DNA of 11,641 nt from the NCBI GenBank assembly GCA_003516865.1, contig DPBR01000062.1, forward strand, positions 24,470-36,110, in the 5' to 3' direction. Below the pieces are notes generated by a model. That model did not search any database, was not told the origin of the DNA, and saw only the letters and a program-made list of their open reading frames with translations. Below are positions 1 to 5,146 of this stretch, piece after piece. The translations under genes and the position numbers were made by a program. Positions within the stretch are counted from its first letter, which is position 1; every line of letters starts with the position of its first letter. This DNA comes from Oscillospiraceae bacterium (GTDB lineage: Bacteria; Bacillota; Clostridia; Oscillospirales; Ruminococcaceae).

Positions 1-262
1 CAAAAAGGACGGCAAGGACAAGAACTATTATCTTTACAATATCTGCGACCATCAGGAATGCTACAAGGAAGTCGGCTCGCAGGCTATTTCATATACAACG
101 GGAGTTCCCGCGATGATTGGCGCTATGATGGTACTCAAGGGCGATTGGAAGAAGCCCGGCGTTCACAACGTCGAGGAGCTTAACCCCGACCCGTTTATGA
201 ACGCGCTTAACAAATGGGGTCTGCCTTGGGAGGAGGACAGAAATCCCGCGCTTGTGGACTGA
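1..262 (+). CDS. Saccharopine dehydrogenase-like C-terminus (probable carboxynorspermidine/carboxyspermidine dehydrogenase), partial
   Basis: The last 86 codons of a gene that begins before the window; the frame starts at base 2 and ends in TGA at 260-262. The visible protein includes YYLYNICDHQECYKEVGSQA, then TGVPAMIGAMMVLKGDWKKP and an acidic tail ending NPALVD. This resembles the C-terminal end of the saccharopine dehydrogenase/LYS9-like family, which in bacteria includes the dehydrogenase that condenses aspartate semialdehyde with a diamine to give carboxynorspermidine or carboxyspermidine. The downstream nspC encodes the enzyme for the next step, which favours the polyamine role over lysine metabolism. 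Only the tail is visible, so the NAD(P)-binding domain cannot be checked. A terminator follows 10 bp after the stop. Confidence 0.72.
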   Translation, partial: KKDGKDKNYYLYNICDHQECYKEVGSQAISYTTGVPAMIGAMMVLKGDWKKPGVHNVEELNPDPFMNALNKWGLPWEEDRNPALVD

Positions 263-272
263 TTTCCGATTT

Positions 273-306
273 ACGCAGGCAGGCGGGCGTTTGCCTGCGT
301 TTTGTT
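273..306 (+). terminator. Rho-independent terminator after the dehydrogenase gene
   Basis: A perfect 9-bp stem, ACGCAGGCA (273-281) with TGCCTGCGT (292-300), 10-base loop, followed by TTTTGTT. It lies 10 bp after the stop codon. It implies that the next genes, including nspC, are at least partly uncoupled from the dehydrogenase transcript. A run of seven G (310-316) follows directly. Confidence 0.85.
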
Positions 307-364
307 GGCGGGGGGGTTGTAATCCGGAGAAGTGCTTGATAAATCGGAATTTGGAGGAATAATG

Positions 365-712
365 ATGAAGTGTAAAATTTGCTCACTCTATATATGTGTA
401 GAAGATATGAATAGAGCAATAAATTTCTATGAAGATTTTTTTGAACAGCCGGTTACCGAACGTGATAAATTATACAGCGTATTTGATATAAATGGGTTTC
501 GATTTGGTTTATTTGCATACACTATTGTTAATGAGACACATACTTTTGGAAGTAATTGCCTGCCGAGTATCAGCGTAGAAAGTTATGATATACTTATTTC
601 AAAAATTCAAGACAAGGAAGTTTGTTTTCCATTAACTAAAATAGGTATGAATTGGGTTGCCGAATTTGTTGACTCAGAAGGTAATCATATTGAAATAACA
701 ACACCAATATAA
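365..712 (+). CDS. VOC/glyoxalase-fold small protein, AT-rich
   Basis: A 116-residue protein with the outline of a VOC (vicinal oxygen chelate; glyoxalase/bleomycin-resistance/dioxygenase) domain. The N-terminal part has the YICVEDMNRAINFYEDFF pattern (residues 9-26; beta strand, then the helix with FYE). The C-terminus has DSEGNHIEI (104-112), where the Glu after GN is the usual family metal ligand or active-site position. One domain fits a homodimer. Substrate cannot be told: such proteins range from lyases to drug-binding and stress proteins. Start: GGAGG at 353-357 is 7 bases from the ATG at 365 and only 4 from the adjacent ATG at 362; a GTG at 332 is less likely because the GGAGG lies inside that extension. 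Sampled stretches have roughly 30% GC against 45-60% in neighbouring nspC, with many ATA, TTA and AGA codons, pointing to recent transfer. Confidence 0.75.
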   Translation: MKCKICSLYICVEDMNRAINFYEDFFEQPVTERDKLYSVFDINGFRFGLFAYTIVNETHTFGSNCLPSISVESYDILISKIQDKEVCFPLTKIGMNWVAEFVDSEGNHIEITTPI

Positions 713-788
713 TAAATTCTGATTTACCATATCTACAACTTCCCATTTATAGTTCAGATAATTTTATTAAACATAAGAAAGGAACAAA

Positions 789-1937
789 ATGGACTGGAAA
801 TACAAAGTAGAAACTCCCTGCTACGTCATCGACGAAAAGCGCCTGCGCGAAAACCTTGAGATCCTCGCACGGGTAAGGAAAGAAGCGGGCTGCAAAATAC
901 TGCTGGCGCAGAAAGCGTTCTCGGCTTATGCGACATATCCGCTGATAGCGCAGTACCTCGACGGCTGCACGGCAAGCGGGATTTTTGAGGCGCGGCTCGG
1001 CTTTGAGGAAATGGCAAAGCCGTTCGGCAGGGAAAATCACGTTTTCTCCCCCGCTTATCCCGAAAAGGATTTCGATGAAATTCTGAAATACTGCGACCAC
1101 ATCGTGTTCAATTCCCCCGAACAATGGGCGAAATACCGCGATAAAGTGCGCTCGGCGCCGCGTTACATTCAGGCGGGTATACGCGTAAACCCCGAATACA
1201 GCGAGATTGAAACGGATATCTACAACCCGTGCTTCCGCGGCTCGCGGCTCGGCGCAACGCTTTCGCGGTTCAAAGAGCAGATTTCACTTGCCGATGGGAT
1301 TGACGGGCTTCATTTCCATACGATGTGCGAACAAAATTCCGATGTTCTCGCGCGGACAATCCCTGTTTTTGAGGAAAAATTCGGGTTCTTCTTCGACAAA
1401 ATCAAGTGGGTAAACTTCGGCGGCGGTCATCACATCACGCGTCAGGATTATGACGTTTCACTGCTTGTTGACGCCGTGAAAAAGTTCCGCGAAAAGCACG
1501 GGCTTGAGGTTTATCTCGAACCCGGCGAGGCGGTCGCGCTGAACGCAGGCTACCTTGTGACAACAGTGCTCGATACGCTTAAAAACGGCTTGGATATCGC
1601 GATTACAGACGCTTCGGCGGCTTGTCATATGCCGGACGTTATCGAAATGCCCTATCGTCCGAATATCATCGGCGCGGATTTGCCCGAAAAAAAGGCGTTT
1701 ACCTATCGGCTCGGCGGAAACACCTGCCTTGCGGGCGATATAATCGGCGATTATTCGTTCGACCGTGAACTGCGCGAGGGCGACAGGCTCGTTTTCGAGG
1801 ATATGGCAATCTACTCGATGTGCAAAAACAACACGTTTAACGGTATTCCGCTGCCGTCAATTTACCTGCTTTGCGAAAACGGCGAAATAAAACTTCTGAA
1901 GAAATTCGGCTACAACGACTTCAAATCAAGACTCTGA
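789..1937 (+). CDS. nspC: Carboxynorspermidine/carboxyspermidine decarboxylase
   Basis: A 382-residue PLP-dependent decarboxylase of the alanine-racemase-fold (fold III) group, full length for NspC. It removes the carboxyl group from carboxynorspermidine or carboxyspermidine, the last step of the aspartate-semialdehyde-dependent route to (nor)spermidine, in the cytosol. Visible motifs: Lys42 in LLAQKAFSAYAT (expected PLP Schiff-base lysine), DGCTASGIFEARLG, GLHFHTMCE (His175/His177), the glycine-rich NFGGGHH (Gly211-213, phosphate binding), LEPGEAV (244-250), and GGNTCLAGD with Cys313 and Asp317 (the C-terminal catalytic Cys/Asp region supplied across the dimer). The start ATG has AGAAAGGA at 776-783. 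Its usual partner, the dehydrogenase, ends at 262 but is separated by a terminator and the VOC gene. I see no convincing promoter in 713-788. Norspermidine versus spermidine product cannot be decided from sequence. Confidence 0.9.
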   Translation: MDWKYKVETPCYVIDEKRLRENLEILARVRKEAGCKILLAQKAFSAYATYPLIAQYLDGCTASGIFEARLGFEEMAKPFGRENHVFSPAYPEKDFDEILKYCDHIVFNSPEQWAKYRDKVRSAPRYIQAGIRVNPEYSEIETDIYNPCFRGSRLGATLSRFKEQISLADGIDGLHFHTMCEQNSDVLARTIPVFEEKFGFFFDKIKWVNFGGGHHITRQDYDVSLLVDAVKKFREKHGLEVYLEPGEAVALNAGYLVTTVLDTLKNGLDIAITDASAACHMPDVIEMPYRPNIIGADLPEKKAFTYRLGGNTCLAGDIIGDYSFDRELREGDRLVFEDMAIYSMCKNNTFNGIPLPSIYLLCENGEIKLLKKFGYNDFKSRL

Positions 1938-1943
1938 TTTAAT

Positions 1944-2102
1944 GGGAGCCTCTAAAAACCGGTTTGAAAAGTGAAAATGGGTAGAGGACGACGAATGCGA
2001 GAAAAGCCGACGAAGTAAGGCTGGATGCCTTACGAGGAGACTTGACAAAGCAGTCGGCGTGCTATACGCATTTTCACTCAAACAAGGTTTTTAGAGGCGA
2101 CC
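1944..2102. repeat. MITE-like inverted-repeat element / structured repeat
   Basis: A 159-bp non-coding element. Its ends are inverted repeats: 1944-1960 and 2086-2102 match at 15 of 17 positions, with a perfect 13-bp core GCCTCTAAAAACC (1948-1960) / GGTTTTTAGAGGC (2086-2098). The pairing continues inward with TTTG (1963-1966)/CAAA (2079-2082) and AGTGAAAATG (1970-1979)/CATTTTCACT (2069-2078). Inside are GCCGAC (2006-2011)/GTCGGC (2053-2058) and the hairpin GTAAGGC-TGGAT-GCCTTAC (2015-2033). TAAT occurs directly outside both ends (1940-1943 and 2103-2106), a possible 4-bp target duplication. It starts only a few bases after the nspC stop. No transposase is encoded; mobility is inferred, and a structured RNA is the alternative. 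Confidence 0.65.
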
Positions 2103-2123
2103 TAATGAAAAGAAGGTGAAATC

Positions 2124-2765
2124 TTGGCTGTTCTGTACAATCTCGAACCGTTCGATGTGACGAAAATTCTCTGCGGCGGAAAAACCGACGGTATCCCCGA
2201 AGCGGATTTTGAGAGAAATAAAACTGAGCGCGGAATTGAAGTCCCGCAGAATATTAGGATTTTCCTCGAAAAATACGCATATATGGCGGTTAACCGGCAG
2301 GAATTTATCAAGCTCATTCACCCAAATCTTATGACGCCGTACACATTCACAGACATTGACGGAACGAAGCTTCCGCTTGTGTGCATCGGCAGAACGGGCG
2401 AATTCAAGGCGGCGGTCTGCGAGGGCAACGTCCCCGACCCTGCGGTTTTTCTGATAAAAACAGCGGGCGGACCGGTTGAAATAACGCTCTCAAATACGAC
2501 GGTTTTTGAGCTGATAAAAAGTAATCTGTTCTCAGTGTTCCTGAAAATGCGCGGAAGCGTTATCGCCGACAAGCCCGAACAGGCGGTAAGGCTGCTTATC
2601 GAAAACGATGTTTCACCGACCGAGATTGACAAGGCGGCTGAACGTTCGGGAAAATATGTTTTTTGCTTTAACGAGGAAAAACAGACGTTTGTTGTCGCGG
2701 ATTATTCGAGCGGCGAGCTTTCGCGGTTTATTTTCGCTCACGACGAAATTTTCATCAACAGATAA
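2124..2765 (+). CDS. Hypothetical protein, possibly SUKH (SMI1/KNR4)-like
   Basis: A 213-residue soluble protein that I do not firmly recognise; no signal peptide or membrane span. The segment VPQNIRIFLEKYAYMAVNRQ (about residues 40-59), and further on DPAVFLIKTAGGPVEITLSN followed by a phenylalanine-rich helix, loosely recall SUKH-superfamily proteins (SMI1/KNR4 type). Many of those are immunity proteins or cytosolic adaptors. A weakly acidic C-terminal third (residues 150-213) with FCFNEEKQTFVVADYSSGE could be a second small domain. The start is TTG at 2124, preceded by GAAGGTGA (2112-2119); the nearest upstream in-frame options are worse, and the first internal ATG would lose about 50 residues. 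It sits just after the inverted-repeat element, which offers only a poor promoter-like pair (TTGACA 2042-2047, TATACG 2063-2068, 15-bp spacer). Hairpins follow the stop immediately. Confidence 0.6.
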   Translation: MAVLYNLEPFDVTKILCGGKTDGIPEADFERNKTERGIEVPQNIRIFLEKYAYMAVNRQEFIKLIHPNLMTPYTFTDIDGTKLPLVCIGRTGEFKAAVCEGNVPDPAVFLIKTAGGPVEITLSNTTVFELIKSNLFSVFLKMRGSVIADKPEQAVRLLIENDVSPTEIDKAAERSGKYVFCFNEEKQTFVVADYSSGELSRFIFAHDEIFINR

Positions 2766-2768
2766 AAC

Positions 2769-2793
2769 AAAGTCCGGCTTAAAACCGGACTTT
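2769..2793. terminator. Palindrome/terminator hairpin, left copy
   Basis: AAAGTCCGG (2769-2777) pairs with CCGGACTTT (2785-2793), 9 bp with a 7-base loop, 3 bases after the stop at 2763-2765. It is A-flanked on one side and T-flanked on the other, so it can terminate transcription from either strand, though only three T follow on the + strand. An identical 25-bp copy lies at 2984-3008. Confidence 0.6.
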
Positions 2794-2983
2794 CAGTTTG
2801 TCGAAAAAAGTAGATTCTGCCTGCGAAGCGGGCATTTAAATCCGTTTTTTGCCGCGGGTCTCCCGAGGCAAAAAACACTTCTATCCGCACAACTGTGCGA
2901 ATTGTCGGCAAAGCCGACAATGAGTGCGGGCAGTGCGTATGTTTCGGCGGAAAAGTCCCAACGGGACTTTTTCGACGGTCTCC
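2794..2983. repeat. Cluster of perfect hairpins between convergent genes
   Basis: Non-coding stretch with five stacked or nested stem-loops: TGCCTGC-gaa-GCGGGCA (2818-2834, one G-T pair); TTTTTTGCC/GGCAAAAAA (2845-2853/2867-2875) enclosing CGGG-tct-CCCG (2855-2865); CCGCAC (2885-2890)/GTGCGG (2924-2929) enclosing ATTGTCGGC-aaa-GCCGACAAT (2901-2921); and AAAAGTCCC-aac-GGGACTTTT (2951-2971). GTCGAAAAA (2800-2808) can pair with TTTTTCGAC (2968-2976) and close the whole region. No open frame here looks coding. Confidence 0.6.
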
Positions 2984-3010
2984 AAAGTCCGGCTTAAAAC
3001 CGGACTTTTT
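2984..3010. terminator. Palindrome/terminator hairpin, right copy
   Basis: AAAGTCCGG (2984-2992) and CCGGACTTT (3000-3008) repeat the 25-bp palindrome of 2769-2793 exactly. On the + strand it is followed by TTTTT (3006-3010), then CTTATTTT. On the - strand it begins 3 bases after the stop of the lipoprotein gene (3012-3014). It is placed to end transcription from both convergent operons. Confidence 0.7.
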
Positions 3011-3011
3011 C

Positions 3012-4622
3012 TTATTTTCGTTTACCCTGCGTGAAATCAATCGCGCCCGTAAGCGGATTGTAGAACACGTCCTCAACGTCTTTCTGCCTGAAGAAGTAGA
3101 TATTCTCGCAATAAATCGGCACAAATCCGCAGTCGTCAATCAGCGTGCGCTCGGCTTCCGCATAAAGCTCGGCGCTGTCGGCACTGTCGGAGGCGGTTTC
3201 GGCTTTTTTCAGCAGAATTTCATAGTACGCATTGTAATATCCCGAATAATTCGACGTACTTTTTTCACAGAACTGTTCGAGATAAGCCGCGGGACTGTCG
3301 TATTTTCCCGTCAGCTTCTGCACCGCAATCTCATAATCCCCGCTTTCAAGCCGCCTGCGGTATTCGCTCTCGGAAAGGCGCTCCAGAATACAGTAAAATC
3401 CAAGCTCGCGCTGCCATTCCTGCATAATGTACGACGCCGCAGTCTGCGAAATTTCATCGGGAACAATTATTCTTGCGCCCGTAAACAGGCTTGAATCAAC
3501 CGAAGATTTTGATTTTTTCAGGTAATCCGCAGCTGTTTTCTTGTCATATATGAGATTATTACACTTACCGACAATTTCGCGGTAGCTGAAACCGTTTATC
3601 TTCACCTGCCCAGAAACTGCGCCCTCAGCCGCTTCAAAATCAGCAATTCCCGCGCCGAGTTCATCATAATTTATCAGCAGCGAAAGCGCTTTCAGAAAAT
3701 CCTTATTGCGAAAAGCGGCGTAATCCCTGTTGAAAATCAGTCCGCAGGTCACGCTCGGATACTCCTCGAACGGATATTCCCCGTCAAAAAGCGCTTTTTC
3801 GCGCGTTGAAACGGCAAGACAGCTCACTTCCTTGTTCAGGAAATCCGCGACAAACGTGTCCTCGTCGACAATGAAATAATTCAGCCCCGACGGGCAGACA
3901 TTCAGCGCTTTTGCGTTCTTGTAATTGCGCGACAAAATCACGTTGTTGACATCGGTTTTGGCGTACGGGTCGTAGTGCCAGCTCCTCACATAAAACGCGC
4001 CGTTCGACGGCGTACACTCGGCGGAAAGCCCGTATTTGCCGCGCGATTTAACGAAAAATTCCTCGCAGCAGGGCATCGCGGGCGTGTCGCAAAGCATATC
4101 GAGAAGGCGCGGATTTGTGTAATCAAGCGTTATTTCAAGCTCAAAGTCGCCGAGCGCCTTTACTCCAAGCAGCGAAAAATCTGAAATCGAACCGCTCCGC
4201 AGCCGCTTCGAGTTCTTTATACAAAAATAATCCGCAGCGTTCGGCGCGCTTGTTTCGGGCGAAAACAGCCGTTTGAACCCGAAAACGAAGTCCTGCGCTT
4301 TGCACTGCTTCTCAAATTCATCGCCAACCCAAAAAAAATCCTCGCGCAGCCTGAAATTGTACACAAGCCCGTCGCCGGAAACCGTATAACTCTCACAAAC
4401 CGCATTTTTAAGCGTTCCGTCGGCGTTTTTCGAGAACAGCCCGCAGAAAACGCTTCCGATAATCAATTCCGAAATCGGCTCGTTTGCCTGCTGCGGGTCA
4501 AGCGTTTTGGGATTATCGGGAATATCATATTTCAGCACCTTGTCCAGACCGTTGTCCGAACAGCCTGTCAGTCCAAACAACAGCAAAACCGCTGTAATAA
4601 GCGAAATAATTCTCTTCTTCAT
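3012..4622 (-). CDS. ABC transporter substrate-binding lipoprotein, oligopeptide (family 5) type
   Basis: 536 residues, the normal length for OppA/DppA-type (SBP_bac_5) proteins. Residues 1-21 form a lipoprotein signal: MKKR, a hydrophobic stretch, then LTGC with lipidated Cys21. The mature part starts with the family hallmark NPKTLDPQQAN, then GLFSKNADGTLKNAVCESYT and GLVYNFRLREDFFW, and later the DFVFGFKRLFSPETSA block. It should sit on the outer face of the membrane and hand peptides or similar ligands to a permease, but no permease or ATPase gene of this transporter is nearby. Gene start: ATG 7 bases after the nrdG stop, with no clear Shine-Dalgarno, so translation is probably coupled to nrdG. 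The mature protein has 16 cysteines besides Cys21, unusual for an exported protein and consistent with an anaerobe. Ligand unknown. Confidence 0.85.
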   Translation of the reverse strand: MKKRIISLITAVLLLFGLTGCSDNGLDKVLKYDIPDNPKTLDPQQANEPISELIIGSVFCGLFSKNADGTLKNAVCESYTVSGDGLVYNFRLREDFFWVGDEFEKQCKAQDFVFGFKRLFSPETSAPNAADYFCIKNSKRLRSGSISDFSLLGVKALGDFELEITLDYTNPRLLDMLCDTPAMPCCEEFFVKSRGKYGLSAECTPSNGAFYVRSWHYDPYAKTDVNNVILSRNYKNAKALNVCPSGLNYFIVDEDTFVADFLNKEVSCLAVSTREKALFDGEYPFEEYPSVTCGLIFNRDYAAFRNKDFLKALSLLINYDELGAGIADFEAAEGAVSGQVKINGFSYREIVGKCNNLIYDKKTAADYLKKSKSSVDSSLFTGARIIVPDEISQTAASYIMQEWQRELGFYCILERLSESEYRRRLESGDYEIAVQKLTGKYDSPAAYLEQFCEKSTSNYSGYYNAYYEILLKKAETASDSADSAELYAEAERTLIDDCGFVPIYCENIYFFRQKDVEDVFYNPLTGAIDFTQGKRK

Positions 4623-4629
4623 CTGAAAT

Positions 4630-5139
4630 TCAATCGTCTGTCAGAGCCTCGACAACGCGATTCTGCCACAGACTTTCGGGAACGTCGATAAGCCGCTGAT
4701 TTGCGCTTCCCCTGAATTTAAGCGCAAGAGAACGCTTATCAAGCACGAATTTTCCGTCAACGAGAATGTCCGTTATCGAGAGCAATTTCCCGACAAATTC
4801 CTCGGTTTTCGCCTTTTCGAGAAGCTCCTCGAACGTCCAGCCGCTGTAACACATAAGGCTGAGTCCCCGCTCCTTAAATCGTTTTCCGAGATAATACAGC
4901 GCTTTCGCCTGACAAAAAGGCTCGCCGCCCGAAAACGTTACGCCGTCGTGAAGCGGGTCGTCAACACACTCCGCGAACAAATCGTCCGTATCAACGACTT
5001 TTCCTCCCGAAAAATCGTGCGTTTCGGGATTTTGACAGCCCTCGCAGTTATGCGGGCAACCCTGCACAAACACAACATATCTGAATCCGGGGCCGTCCAC
5101 AATCGACTCGCAGACGGTTCCCGCTATTCTTATTTCCAT
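4630..5139 (-). CDS. nrdG: Anaerobic ribonucleotide reductase activating enzyme (radical SAM)
   Basis: 169 residues. It uses a 4Fe-4S cluster and S-adenosylmethionine to make a glycyl radical on NrdD. The radical-SAM motif is at Cys28-X3-Cys32-X2-Cys35 (GCPHNCEGCQNP), preceded by ESIVDGPGFRYVVFVQG as in NrdG, with the SAM-contacting TFSGGEPF near residues 69-76 and a late ILVDGKF. Start: ATG at 5137-5139 with GAGGG (5144-5148 on the complement), which overlaps the nrdD stop; a longer reading from 5181 would run into nrdD and has no ribosome site. The 7-bp gap to nrdD implies coupled expression. An intact activase downstream of an NrdD with no visible target glycine is odd (see findings). Confidence 0.93.
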   Translation of the reverse strand: MEIRIAGTVCESIVDGPGFRYVVFVQGCPHNCEGCQNPETHDFSGGKVVDTDDLFAECVDDPLHDGVTFSGGEPFCQAKALYYLGKRFKERGLSLMCYSGWTFEELLEKAKTEEFVGKLLSITDILVDGKFVLDKRSLALKFRGSANQRLIDVPESLWQNRVVEALTDD

Positions 5140-5146
5140 TTTACCC

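Noticed and set aside
310..316. Run of seven G as a phase-variable tract
   Set aside because: It lies just behind a terminator and outside any supported gene or promoter spacer.
2845..2875. TTTTTTGCC...GGCAAAAAA hairpin as a terminator
   Set aside because: The T run precedes and the A run follows the stem on both strands, the reverse of a terminator; kept only as part of the hairpin cluster.
2608..3494. Several overlapping frames crossing the hairpin cluster
   Set aside because: They are low-complexity, arginine/serine-rich shadows of the flanking genes and palindromes.
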